Of a DNA stretch of 64,000 nucleotides, positions 1 to 8,638 are shown piece after piece. Each line of letters opens with the position of its first letter. Position 1 is the stretch's first letter. The position numbers and the translations under genes are program-made. The notes under the pieces are model-generated. The model made no database searches. It saw only the letters and a list, made by a program, of their open reading frames with translations, and was not told the origin of the DNA. Source of the DNA: an uncultured Granulosicoccaceae bacterium (GTDB lineage Bacteria > Pseudomonadota > Gammaproteobacteria > Granulosicoccales > Granulosicoccaceae); NCBI GenBank assembly GCA_938007995.1, contig CALLLW010000027.1, positions 62,001-126,000 of the forward strand. The letters run 5' to 3'.

Positions 1-115
1 CCGCCCGATGAGGCTATTACTAGAATGGAGGGATTGCGTTTCATACTACCGGTTTATATGCCGTGCCTGAATTAAGCGAACCGCGGTCCCACAATCGACC
101 GGCACACCTGTTTAA

Positions 116-1543
116 TTAGCCGCTTCTCGCAAAGCGGTTTGAACCTGCAGACTGACCACCACTGGGCTGACTGCCACTGGCCTGACCACCGCTGGATAGG
201 GCAGCTGCAAATCGCCGCTTAAAGTCCGGCTTGTGCGCGTGGGTGTAGAGTATATTCATCATGCTGAGCAGCATCAGCACCCAGACAAAATGAAGACCAT
301 GCCCGAAAGAGGTTTCAAGGCAGTTGTGTAGCAGTGCAAAAGCAATTAGCGCTGTCGATAACGGATCTGCCGAGTTCCTCGTTGATGCGACAAAAACCCA
401 CAAGCCAAGCATCCAGAAGACAGTAGGTATCAAACCTATTTCCAGAACCAAATCAACAAACCCGCTGTGACCGGTGTTTAAAAACCGATAGTAGGACCAC
501 TTTATATCCAGGGCTTCAGGAACATCTCCCACACCCCAGTAAGCGCCATATCCGGTCCCCCACATCACGTCTTTCTTGATATCACTCAATAAGTGGTACC
601 AGATCCCGGTACGCCCGGTCAGTGCTTCTTCCGGAAGGATGCTGCGATAAAAATCAATCGGAGCTTCACCAACACCCATCAGAAACACCGGTATGAAGAC
701 CAATATAAATAGCCAGACAACAATGACGCCGATTGTCACAAGGCGCAACAGATGTACCGAAAGTAGCAACAGAGGCACAAGCAGTGCAACAAACCCCATC
801 GGCGTTTTTGAGCCACTGAGCAATAAAAGCACAGCCCAGCCGATCATGCAAAAGATCGCCAGTTTTTTCTCTTTGGCGGTTTCGGTGTAGTAGCGATAAA
901 TACAAACCGCTATCAGTAGAAAGGCACCAGCGATACCACCGAACTCATTTTTGGTGGAGTGTAAGCCGGTAAAATTGCCATACACATCAAAGGAAATATG
1001 CGGAATCAGCAGGAACAGCGCTTCGTAGATCAGCAGAGTGACTGAAAAGTACTGCAGATAATTGACAAAACGATCATTGGAGCGACTTATCACTACCACC
1101 CCTGCCACAGAAGTAAACAGTAGCATTTGTCGCAAAGCCCGGCGCGCCGTGTCATCCGGATGATCAGACCACAGCAGCGTTAAGAAAATAAACGCCCCGA
1201 AGGTCATCATCGGTATCAGGATACTGATATAGCTGTTGACGTGTCTTCGCGAGCGGATAATCCACAGCAAACAGCCGGCGGTGAAGCATGGCAGCAGCAG
1301 CTGCTGCCACAGCGCGGCACTGGAGCTGACGATCTGTAGATTTAATTCCAGATCTCGTGCAAGCAGCCCCGCTTTGGGGGACAAATTGGGAGTGAACGCT
1401 TTGGTGACCCAGGCCAGCAACAAAAACAACGGCAGGCCTTGCAGAATATAACTGAGCCTCTTACTCGAGACTCGTAACGGACCGTGGCTTTGAATATGTT
1501 GCATGGAGTTGTTCAACTCAGGCGACACAGATGCAGTAAGCAC
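116..1543 (-). CDS. O-antigen ligase / Wzy-like polysaccharide polymerase
   Basis: This 475-residue protein is strongly hydrophobic, with about ten to twelve predicted membrane segments. A longer polar stretch carrying Asp, Arg and Tyr residues lies around residues 290-350, which is the layout of the Wzy_C / O-antigen ligase family. Such proteins polymerise or ligate undecaprenol-linked polysaccharide units on the periplasmic face of the inner membrane. It lies 23 bp downstream of the Wzc-like kinase gene and is surely in the same operon. The C-terminus is a low-complexity Gly/Ser/Gln tail. The called start is GTG at 1543; an ATG at codon 14 (1504) is equally plausible because neither has a clear ribosome site. 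Polymerase and ligase cannot be told apart from sequence alone. Confidence 0.75.
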   Translation of the reverse strand: MLTASVSPELNNSMQHIQSHGPLRVSSKRLSYILQGLPLFLLLAWVTKAFTPNLSPKAGLLARDLELNLQIVSSSAALWQQLLLPCFTAGCLLWIIRSRRHVNSYISILIPMMTFGAFIFLTLLWSDHPDDTARRALRQMLLFTSVAGVVVISRSNDRFVNYLQYFSVTLLIYEALFLLIPHISFDVYGNFTGLHSTKNEFGGIAGAFLLIAVCIYRYYTETAKEKKLAIFCMIGWAVLLLLSGSKTPMGFVALLVPLLLLSVHLLRLVTIGVIVVWLFILVFIPVFLMGVGEAPIDFYRSILPEEALTGRTGIWYHLLSDIKKDVMWGTGYGAYWGVGDVPEALDIKWSYYRFLNTGHSGFVDLVLEIGLIPTVFWMLGLWVFVASTRNSADPLSTALIAFALLHNCLETSFGHGLHFVWVLMLLSMMNILYTHAHKPDFKRRFAAALSSGGQASGSQPSGGQSAGSNRFARSG

Positions 1544-1566
1544 ATCTGTCTAGCGCGCATCGTGCC

Positions 1567-3768
1567 TCAGGCATTTCCATAGCTGTAATACGAGTAGTAC
1601 GTACCACCCATCTCAAGCTGATTCAACACCACGCCAACCAGCGGCGCATCAACACGCTGCAGAGATTGCAGGCAGCGGCTTATGTGCTGATAAGGCGTTG
1701 ATCGTGCGCGAATCGCATAGATCACCGCATCGGCATAACCGGAGAGCACCAGCGGATCACTGACCGGCAGCACTGGTGGTGCATCGATGATCACATATGA
1801 GTACTTTTTAGCAGCCTCTTGAATGTGAGATTGAAAGCGCGGTGAACTGATCAGCTTCAGCGGGTTTAACGGTGTGAAGTTGGCGCATAACAAATCAAGG
1901 TTGTTATCAATGCCTACCACACACTGCTCCAGCAGTGCCTCTGCAGAGAGTAATTCCCGCAGACCCATATCTGACTTGTTAGCGCCAAACATGTTACTGA
2001 CGCCTCGCGTACGCAAATCGCAGTCGATCAGCAGGGTACGCCCGACATTGGAGTAGCTGTATGCCAGGTGACCTGCAATTGTGGACTTACCTTCACCGGC
2101 AATGGTTGAAGTCACCATCACTATTTTATGAGGCTGATCGACTCGATCCAGCATCATACCGGTACGAACGGTATTTACCGCTTCCTTGAAGATTGCCCCG
2201 TCTTTGGAACGTTCGGCCTCTTCCATTGAGTTTAGAACTACCGGTCGGATAAAATTCTTTTTAATAATTGGCAGAGAGCCCAGCAATGGTAAGCCGATAC
2301 GCTCGTGTACATCTTCACCATCACGGATGCCAGTGTTAAACAACTCGCGCAAAATATAATAAAGCACGCCCAATACCAGGCTACCCAATCCTGCCAACAG
2401 AAACAGCATTGCCTTTTTTGGCTTTGAAGGTTCAAGAGGATCCTCTGCCGGTGTTAAAATGCGTGCATGAGCACTTTGCAGATCGATAGTCTCGGTGGTC
2501 TCTTTAGTACGCTCAAAGAACAAATCAAACAAACGCTGCGCAGACTCTACTTCGCTTCGCAACTCAAAATATCTGTCACTTTGTTCATTGCGCGCATAGA
2601 AAGTCGAACGTGAGTCATCAATTCGTCGCTGCAGGCTGGTCTCTTCAGCGAGGGCAGCGTTGTATTGAAGCTCTACAGTTTCAATAATTTTGTTTATCTG
2701 CGAACGCAAGGCAGAATTTGCCGAGCTAAGATCCGAGTTAGCTGCAACCATACGCGGATGCTGAGGGCCAAAAGTTTTGCCAAGCTCGGCAAGCCTCTGA
2801 CGCGCCAGAACAACATCAAGCTTGAGTTTCTGGGCAAGCGGGTCCTGTTGCACAATCGGCAGTGATTCCCGATTGCTACCGCTCGACGATCGCACCTGAT
2901 CGCGAGTGATTTGTGCTTCTGCAAGTCGCGAGCGCACGCCTACCATCTCACCTTGAAGCTCCTGCAGTTCCTGCGAAACAATTTCAGTCACATCATCATT
3001 AATATCGATGATGTTTTCTGCTTCAAGGTAGGCGGCAAGATCGGATTTCGCACGATTTAAATCACCGCGCAAGCCCTGCACCTGTCCCGCAAGCCAGGAT
3101 GCTGCAGTCCGGGTTCGCTCCAATCGCGCTTCGAGATCGGACTCTATGTAAGCCTCAGCATGTGCGTTGGCAATATCGCGCGCCAGCATTGGCGTTGGTG
3201 CCTCAAAGCTCACTTCAACCAACTGGGTATTGCGCAGTGGAAGAATGCTCAGCCTTTCGGTGTAGTCTTTAAGGAGCTCGCGACGAGCAATCTCACGCTC
3301 TACTTCTGCTACACGAGTGACCTCTTCTTCAGATTTGCCAAGCCCGACCATGCCGAGCACTGTGGCTTTCATTCCGTCAAATCGTCCGGGTGTTGAAGAC
3401 GGCTCGCCGACCAGAACGGGTTCGTCTGCAAGCTGAAGCTTGCGTACCACTTTCTCTGCAAGCGGGCGCGATTTAAGCACCTCAAATTCAGTGGCCAGAT
3501 ATTCATCACTTTCGGAATCAAGACCGTACAGCTCATCCACAGGAACCACTTGAGATTCACTTCTCTCAATCAGTACCGTGGCAGTTGCCTTGTATTGCGG
3601 AGTCAGGCTGCTGATGATGAAGTAGGCAGCCAGTAGCACCAACATGGTAAACAACGCAATGCGCCATTTATTGTCAAGGATCGCCTGCCAATATCGCTCA
3701 AAATTGAAGCTGAATTCTTCTTTACTGAGTTCAGTCAGGTTATTGTCCAACGGATGGAGTGATTTCAT
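1567..3768 (-). CDS. wzc: Wzc-like tyrosine autokinase / chain-length determinant
   Basis: The protein has 733 residues. An N-terminal Wzz domain starts with a membrane segment at about 35-56, a long periplasmic coiled-coil region follows, and a second membrane segment lies at about 453-472. The C-terminal cytoplasmic BY-kinase domain has Walker A GEGKST at 558-563, Walker A' LLIDCD at 579-584 and Walker B VIIDAP at 659-664. It ends in a tyrosine cluster (five Tyr in the last eleven residues), the usual autophosphorylation tail. By family knowledge it controls polymer length and works with the Wza-like exporter encoded just upstream (13 bp away). Everything needed for activity appears intact. 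Confidence 0.93.
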   Translation of the reverse strand: MKSLHPLDNNLTELSKEEFSFNFERYWQAILDNKWRIALFTMLVLLAAYFIISSLTPQYKATATVLIERSESQVVPVDELYGLDSESDEYLATEFEVLKSRPLAEKVVRKLQLADEPVLVGEPSSTPGRFDGMKATVLGMVGLGKSEEEVTRVAEVEREIARRELLKDYTERLSILPLRNTQLVEVSFEAPTPMLARDIANAHAEAYIESDLEARLERTRTAASWLAGQVQGLRGDLNRAKSDLAAYLEAENIIDINDDVTEIVSQELQELQGEMVGVRSRLAEAQITRDQVRSSSGSNRESLPIVQQDPLAQKLKLDVVLARQRLAELGKTFGPQHPRMVAANSDLSSANSALRSQINKIIETVELQYNAALAEETSLQRRIDDSRSTFYARNEQSDRYFELRSEVESAQRLFDLFFERTKETTETIDLQSAHARILTPAEDPLEPSKPKKAMLFLLAGLGSLVLGVLYYILRELFNTGIRDGEDVHERIGLPLLGSLPIIKKNFIRPVVLNSMEEAERSKDGAIFKEAVNTVRTGMMLDRVDQPHKIVMVTSTIAGEGKSTIAGHLAYSYSNVGRTLLIDCDLRTRGVSNMFGANKSDMGLRELLSAEALLEQCVVGIDNNLDLLCANFTPLNPLKLISSPRFQSHIQEAAKKYSYVIIDAPPVLPVSDPLVLSGYADAVIYAIRARSTPYQHISRCLQSLQRVDAPLVGVVLNQLEMGGTYYSYYSYGNA

Positions 3769-3781
3769 TTAACAAGCTCTA

Positions 3782-4564
3782 CTAAAAGAAGCCTTGAGGC
3801 ACAGACAGGATATCGCCAGGATAAACCGGATCGCGCATTCTAATTTTGCCTTCCAGCTGCTGGCCATCGACCTCACGCGAAACTCTGATTCGTTTTTTTG
3901 AAGCGCGAGCACTGAATCCACCAGCCAAAGCAATGGTCTTCTCGACGGTAAGACCGGGCTGGTAAGCATAATTTCCAGGGCGCTGTACTTCACCATTCAC
4001 AAAGATCTGCAGGTACTCGGACACATCTATGATGTCACCAGGTAAGACCAGATCCGTCGGCCGCATACTATAGAGCTGCGGCGTGCCATTGATTTCACGG
4101 GTTAACGTAATTCGTTCTTTCGATGCTTTGTCCGAGAAGCCGCCCGCAAGGGCGATGGCTTTATCGAGTGTCAGGCCAGGCTGGTAAGCGAAACCACCCG
4201 GACTGTTGACCTCACCGTTAATGTAGACCTGACGATAGCTGGCAACAGACACGGTGACACTCGGATTGACCAGATAAGATCCGCTCAGCTGATCAGTCAA
4301 GGTTCGTTCCAACTGTGAGACGGTGAGACCACCGGCGCGGACTGCGCCGAGTAGCGGGTAGTTCAGCGTGCCGTTTTCGTCGAGTCTGCCGGAAACACTG
4401 AGGTCTTCCTGGCCAAACACCACCACTGACACTTCGTCACCCGGACTCAACCGGTAGGAATCCTGTGCATGCAAAGACGTGCACATGAGCAGCGCAGCTA
4501 GCGCAAAGATCGCCATCAGCCTGTGCAGTGTGTTGACCATAGAGTTGCCTATTGTCGTTTTCAT
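3782..4564 (-). CDS. Wza-like polysaccharide export protein with two SLBB domains
   Basis: The 260-residue precursor has a hydrophobic signal sequence (about residues 15-33, ending near SLHAQ), then a poly-export domain with the typical YRLSPGDEVSV start. Two SLBB domains follow; the phrases INGEV...PGGFAYQPGLT and VNGEV...PGNYAYQPGLT mark the two repeats. Such proteins form the periplasmic and outer-membrane channel for exopolysaccharide. The only cysteine near the signal lies in the context LLMC, a poor lipobox, so lipidation is doubtful and the protein may lack the C-terminal outer-membrane helix of true Wza. It is the first gene of the operon seen here. An ATG at codon 9 is an alternative start. 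Confidence 0.9.
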   Translation of the reverse strand: MKTTIGNSMVNTLHRLMAIFALAALLMCTSLHAQDSYRLSPGDEVSVVVFGQEDLSVSGRLDENGTLNYPLLGAVRAGGLTVSQLERTLTDQLSGSYLVNPSVTVSVASYRQVYINGEVNSPGGFAYQPGLTLDKAIALAGGFSDKASKERITLTREINGTPQLYSMRPTDLVLPGDIIDVSEYLQIFVNGEVQRPGNYAYQPGLTVEKTIALAGGFSARASKKRIRVSREVDGQQLEGKIRMRDPVYPGDILSVPQGFF

Positions 4565-4996
4565 GAGCTCTGTACCTTATCGCGTTGATTTCGTGCGCAT
4601 TTTAGTCAAAATCACTGACTGTCACCTGAAATCCGCAACAGCTTCCTGTTAACTGGACCGTTTTAAAGAGAAATTGTGACGCCCCGCAGCGGCGCCCCAC
4701 AACCTGAAATACGCTGCCGGATTTACCGAGAGAGACGAGCCTGTTTTTTTAACCATTTCCGGCTCCGGCACTCCGGGAATCTGCTCCCTCTGCTATTTGT
4801 CGGCCAAGTTTCCGGCTTGCGTACCTTATAAAGTCCACACGTTTCACGGGTTAAACTTAAGTGTTGGTATTTTCCACGCCAATCCAGCCGACCGGTCACG
4901 CAGATGATACTGCAACTGGACGCAAAGACTGGCTTACTTCATTGTTATAAATGATGATATTTGGTTAGCGTATAACCACAAATTATCAGACAGCGT
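4565..4996. other. Intergenic region upstream of the exopolysaccharide operon
   Basis: This 432-bp stretch separates the start of the exporter gene from the end of the 120-residue unknown gene. It should contain the promoter of the exopolysaccharide operon, transcribed leftward. I see no convincing ORF, RNA gene or perfect inverted repeat. A GC-rich part (about 4680-4850) is followed by an AT-rich part (about 4930-4990). Confidence 0.5.
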
Positions 4997-5359
4997 TCAG
5001 TGAGTCGATGCGGGGGCTGCCGCTGAGCTACCAGCCAGCCTGTTAAGCCTGCCAATATACATCAGCATCGAAGAGTGAGCGTCAGGAGAAATCGACTTCA
5101 GTTGCTGCGCCTGTTCTTTGAAATATTCCACTGACTGATTGTGATCTTGCAGCAGTGAAGCGAGCAGTTCAGTCTCGTCAGCGGTCGCTTTGAGATTAAA
5201 TTTCTTATGCTTTGATTCAAGCGTGCTGAGATAGTCAAAATGTCGACGCTTGGTGGTCTCCATTGCGTTGTATGCACCCAGCGCTACCGCAGCTAACTTG
5301 CGCGTGTGTTCATCGAGTAAATCTGCCAACTGTTTATCCACCAATATGTGACATTTCAA
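4997..5359 (-). CDS. Unknown 120-residue protein downstream of moaA
   Basis: I do not recognise this protein. It is small, charged and mainly helical, with no signal peptide or membrane segment, and ends in an Ala/Ser-rich tail. Its reading frame overlaps the end of moaA by 26 bp, which suggests translational coupling and membership of the same operon. The furthest upstream start is a TTG inside moaA (5359). A nearby in-frame TTG and GTG over the following codons are alternatives; none has a strong ribosome site, so the exact N-terminus is uncertain. A role linked to pterin cofactor or the oxidoreductase is inference from position only. Confidence 0.6.
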   Translation of the reverse strand: MKCHILVDKQLADLLDEHTRKLAAVALGAYNAMETTKRRHFDYLSTLESKHKKFNLKATADETELLASLLQDHNQSVEYFKEQAQQLKSISPDAHSSMLMYIGRLNRLAGSSAAAPASTH

Positions 5360-6374
5360 CCTTCGGCCTTAGCACTGATTCGGTTGTTCGGGTTTCCGAG
5401 TATCGATCACGACGACCACTCCAGAGTGCAGTTATTTTGTCACTGAGTTCAGTATCAGATACCCCGTCGCGAACCAGTCGCATCAGGTCATGCCCGTCAG
5501 CGGCGAACAGACAGGTATACAGCTTTCCGACAGCAGACAATCTGGCACGACTGCAATCACCACAAAATGGCTCACTGACGGACGCAATAATACCAATCTC
5601 ACCACCGCCATCCAGGTATCGCCATCTATTCGCAACCTCGCCTCTATAATTTGGCGCTACTTTCTCGATCGGTCTTTGCGCGTGTATTAAGCCGGCAATT
5701 TCAGCGGCTGTTACCACTTCACTGTTTTTCCAGCTATTGGTGTTACCGACATCCATAAACTCGATAAACCTGAGTATTTGACCACTGCCATGAAAGTACT
5801 CTGCCATCGGTAAAATGCTGTGCTCATTTAAACCACGCTTAACCACCATGTTCACTTTGACAGAATCAAAGCCGGCAGCGGTGGCAGTGGATATGCCATC
5901 AAGTACTTTCTGCACTGGCACGCCAACATCATTGACCGCCATAAAGGTTTCATCGTCCATCGCGTCAAGACTGATGTTTACCCGATTAAGACCCGCATCA
6001 CGTAAGCTTCCGGCTCGCTTTTGATTTAACAATACCGCGTTAGTCGTCAGGCTGATGTCTTCAATTTTTTCGATGCCTGCAATCTGTTCAACCAGTTTTT
6101 CCAGCTCGCTGCGAACCAGTGGCTCACCTCCGGTTAAACGAATTTTACGTACCCCGAGTTCGGAAAAAACTTTGACGATACGAACGATCTCTTCAAATGA
6201 CAGCAGCTCATTCCGGGACAGGAACTGATAGCCCTTGCCGAATTTTTCTTTCGGCATGCAGTAAACGCAGCGAAAGTTGCAACGGTCAGTGACAGAGATA
6301 CGCAGATCGTGAATCGGACGATTCAGACCATCGGTGATGCCGGCGTGTTGCTCAGTGTGGATTGTGGTGTTCAT
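5334..6374 (-). CDS. moaA: GTP 3',8-cyclase MoaA
   Basis: This radical-SAM enzyme makes the first pterin intermediate of molybdenum/tungsten cofactor. The N-terminal SAM cluster motif is Cys32-x3-Cys36-x2-Cys39, followed by the glycine-rich TGGEPL segment. The second, C-terminal cluster ligands are Cys271, Cys274 and Cys288. The protein ends in the Gly-Gly dipeptide that MoaA needs for catalysis. Length (346 residues) is normal for the family. It is the sixth gene of the aldehyde oxidoreductase operon, so it probably supplies extra pterin for that enzyme. A 183-bp gap with a 15-bp tandem repeat separates it from the preceding gene, so it may also have its own promoter. Confidence 0.95.
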   Translation of the reverse strand: MNTTIHTEQHAGITDGLNRPIHDLRISVTDRCNFRCVYCMPKEKFGKGYQFLSRNELLSFEEIVRIVKVFSELGVRKIRLTGGEPLVRSELEKLVEQIAGIEKIEDISLTTNAVLLNQKRAGSLRDAGLNRVNISLDAMDDETFMAVNDVGVPVQKVLDGISTATAAGFDSVKVNMVVKRGLNEHSILPMAEYFHGSGQILRFIEFMDVGNTNSWKNSEVVTAAEIAGLIHAQRPIEKVAPNYRGEVANRWRYLDGGGEIGIIASVSEPFCGDCSRARLSAVGKLYTCLFAADGHDLMRLVRDGVSDTELSDKITALWSGRRDRYSETRTTESVLRPKVEMSHIGG

Positions 6375-6426
6375 TGTAGTATCTATGGGGGCAGTAGCTA
6401 TCGAGACCTCAGATAAGATTCATACT

Positions 6427-6471
6427 GACAATACGCTGGCTGACGATACGCTGGCTGACAATTGGTTGGCT
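6427..6471. repeat. Three tandem 15-bp repeats upstream of moaA
   Basis: Three adjacent 15-bp units begin at 6427, 6442 and 6457. The first two differ at one position (GACAATACGCTGGCT against GACGATACGCTGGCT) and the third is more diverged. They lie 56 bp upstream of the moaA start codon, in the 183-bp gap between moaA and the small gene before it. The function is unknown. Confidence 0.8.
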
Positions 6472-6557
6472 AAGCTCGACGTTCTGCCAACCAGAAGCAA
6501 ACGCAGCCATTGTTCTACCGTACAACACAATTCCGGTTTTTTTATCCGCAATAAACA

Positions 6558-6845
6558 TCAGCCACCACCACGTTGATACCGCAAGTCAAAAAAGCGCATA
6601 AATTCAATTCTGTCTTCATCGCTAAAGTCATTAAACTCAAAGTCCACCTTAACATACGGCATTGATATCGATGCAATGTGGCGATGCTGTTGCGGCCCCA
6701 CGTCAATTCGCACCCGGCCTGTGCCATGTTGTACAGATACACCGGAATCATCAATTTGATGCGGTCTGTTGTTTAGTGCATTGGGCAGCAACCTGAAAAA
6801 CTCTTCTCTGGTGAAACCCATCTCGCGACTGAAATTATTTTTCAT
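6558..6845 (-). CDS. Unknown small protein in the AOR operon
   Basis: This protein of about 95 residues has no signal peptide or membrane segment and ends in three glycines. I do not recognise a named domain. The middle (HRHIASISMPYVKVDFEF) reads like two beta strands followed by a Phe/Arg-rich helix. It lies between the MoaD-like and MoaA genes, in the same direction, 89-95 bp after the former. Position suggests a part in maturing or assembling the tungsten/molybdenum enzyme, but that is inference. ATG at 6845 is chosen; a GTG two codons upstream (6851) is possible. Confidence 0.65.
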   Translation of the reverse strand: MKNNFSREMGFTREEFFRLLPNALNNRPHQIDDSGVSVQHGTGRVRIDVGPQQHRHIASISMPYVKVDFEFNDFSDEDRIEFMRFFDLRYQRGGG

Positions 6846-6940
6846 CAGCACTTTTTGCCCTAAAGCAGTTTAACTTGATGCAGTTTAACAAGTTCGATAA
6901 CAGCAGAAATTCAGTTGCTGATCTTCGCCCTGCCTGCCGC

Positions 6941-7195
6941 TTATCCGCCGGCAACAGGAGGCCACACTGCAACAACATCACCTTCGACCAATACCCCGGG
7001 CTCGTCGCGTCCTTCGCAGTCAAAGTAGCGACCATTAACCAACACCAGATGAGCATCCGCACGATTGACTGAGAATTTATCAATTACCTGGTGTAACGAA
7101 ATATCTTTTTCAACCTCCACCTCAACAGCATTGTCGACAGCGTGAGCGGGCAATAGGTGTTGCAGCGTTGCGTACAGCTTAAAAGTAATTTTCAT
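6941..7195 (-). CDS. MoaD/ThiS-family sulfur carrier
   Basis: The 84-residue protein has the ubiquitin-like MoaD/ThiS fold pattern (MKITFKLYATL at the start, then VLVNG in the middle and EGDVVAVWPPVAGG at the end). The C-terminal Gly-Gly is the thiocarboxylate site. MoaD donates sulfur to make the dithiolene of molybdopterin. Its place in the AOR operon fits a dedicated carrier for the pterin of the tungsten enzyme. No MoaE partner is present in the window. Confidence 0.88.
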   Translation of the reverse strand: MKITFKLYATLQHLLPAHAVDNAVEVEVEKDISLHQVIDKFSVNRADAHLVLVNGRYFDCEGRDEPGVLVEGDVVAVWPPVAGG

Positions 7196-7275
7196 TCGGT
7201 ATTGATCTGCGTTTTATTGGTGCACCCACCAGACTGTTGATGCACCAGACATGATTGCAGTGGATAAAGCGCTGA

Positions 7276-8535
7276 CTACGCTGTTGCAACCTGTGACTGC
7301 GAGCAAGCCAGGTAAGCCTCCATCACTTTGAGTGGATCTTTCTGCAATCGTTCTTTCCATGAGCCAAGTTTTGTTTCAGATTGAATCAAACCGCGAATCA
7401 CACCGACGTGTTGTGTTAACCCGAGACTGCTCCCACCGACTAACACATCGTCTTTAAACTGCAGATTCAGATATTTGTACTCTTTTTCATTGACCAGCTC
7501 AGCACTGTCACCGCCTGGCACCCCCATCCACTGACCAAAAGAGGCAGACACCAGTCCTATCGTATCGAGTACGTTCATGTTCAGATTGCCAACATGTTCG
7601 GTACGATGCCCTCTTACCATATTAGCGGCAGCAACACGGGCGTGCTCAACCGCGGTCGGTTGAATTGCCTGCACTGTGTACTCTCCGGTATTGAAATCTT
7701 TACCCTGACAGACATCCCCCGCTGCATAGATATCTTCATTGCTGGTCTGGAGGTAGTCGTTTACGACAATCCCCTGATCTGTATACACACCACTTTCTGC
7801 CAGATATTCAATATTTGGTTTTACACCGGTAGCACTGATGACCAGGTCTGCATCAACCGACTGCCCGTTACTCATGTTGACCCGTAGCTTGCCCGCATCG
7901 AGCGCTTCAATTGATTCTGCACGGGTGGAGGTATGCACTGATACACCTTTCTCTTCACACCAGCGTTTAATCATATTGCCGGAAATATCGTTCATCATGC
8001 GTGGCACCATTCGATTTTCCATCTCAACGACGGTAAGCCTGACGTCACGCAACGCCAGCGACTCGAGAACAATACAACCAATAAAGCCGGCTCCCATCAA
8101 TACAACGCTGGCGCCCGGCTTTGCCAGTTTGATGATTTCTCTGGCATCCTCAAGCGTCCAGCAGTTGTGCACGCCAGGTGCGTCTATACCGGGTACCGGA
8201 GGTACTACCGGACGAGAGCCGGTCGCGAGCAGCAGTTTGTCGTATCTTCTTGTCTCTCCATCGTCTGTGATCAGGCGATTAAATTCAGTATCAATCGAAG
8301 TGACAGTCTGTTGTACAAGCTGGATGTTGAGTTTTTCAAAGTGCATGGCGGTTTTGCGCAGATAAGTGCCATGCTCCTGAATTTTGTCAGTCAGATAGTA
8401 CGGGATTGCCATCCGCGAGTAAGGAGGCTCAGGCTCTGATCCAATTAAACTGATGTTGGCCAGAGGATCGAGTTTTCGCAACCGCTCTGCAGCAACCACA
8501 CCGGCCGGACCGGAACCGACAACAAGATAAATCAT
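7276..8535 (-). CDS. aorC: FAD/NAD(P)-dependent oxidoreductase, AorC-like subunit
   Basis: This 419-residue pyridine-nucleotide oxidoreductase has an N-terminal FAD-binding Rossmann motif (VVGSGPAGVVAAERL, about 4-18). A second nucleotide-binding motif GAGFIG lies near residue 150, and the late FAD motif DIYAAGDV comes after it. It lacks a redox-active CxxxxC pair near the first motif, so it resembles nitrite-reductase/NADH-ferredoxin reductase types rather than lipoamide dehydrogenase. In the characterised AorABC enzyme of Aromatoleum the third subunit is such a flavoprotein and lets the enzyme use NAD; I infer the same role here. It is separated from the catalytic subunit by 103 bp that contain a terminator-like hairpin. 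Confidence 0.85.
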   Translation of the reverse strand: MIYLVVGSGPAGVVAAERLRKLDPLANISLIGSEPEPPYSRMAIPYYLTDKIQEHGTYLRKTAMHFEKLNIQLVQQTVTSIDTEFNRLITDDGETRRYDKLLLATGSRPVVPPVPGIDAPGVHNCWTLEDAREIIKLAKPGASVVLMGAGFIGCIVLESLALRDVRLTVVEMENRMVPRMMNDISGNMIKRWCEEKGVSVHTSTRAESIEALDAGKLRVNMSNGQSVDADLVISATGVKPNIEYLAESGVYTDQGIVVNDYLQTSNEDIYAAGDVCQGKDFNTGEYTVQAIQPTAVEHARVAAANMVRGHRTEHVGNLNMNVLDTIGLVSASFGQWMGVPGGDSAELVNEKEYKYLNLQFKDDVLVGGSSLGLTQHVGVIRGLIQSETKLGSWKERLQKDPLKVMEAYLACSQSQVATA

Positions 8536-8573
8536 GGGCTTTCTCCAATAACAGTAAAAGCAACATTCGCAAT

Positions 8574-8604
8574 CAAAAAGAGCGACAACCGCCGTTGCCG
8601 CTCT
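8574..8604 (-). terminator. Hairpin with T-run inside the aor operon
   Basis: On the minus strand, AGAGCG, a G·U pair, and CAAC pair with GTTG and CGCTCT around a GGCG tetraloop (8579-8604). Five T residues follow (8574-8578). The stem has an A-C mismatch on the plus strand but a G-U pair on the minus strand, so it suits transcription in the operon direction. It lies between the catalytic and flavoprotein genes and could reduce expression of the downstream genes. Confidence 0.75.
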
Positions 8605-8638
8605 AATCAGATATTACCGTTTAAACGCCTGCATCAGG

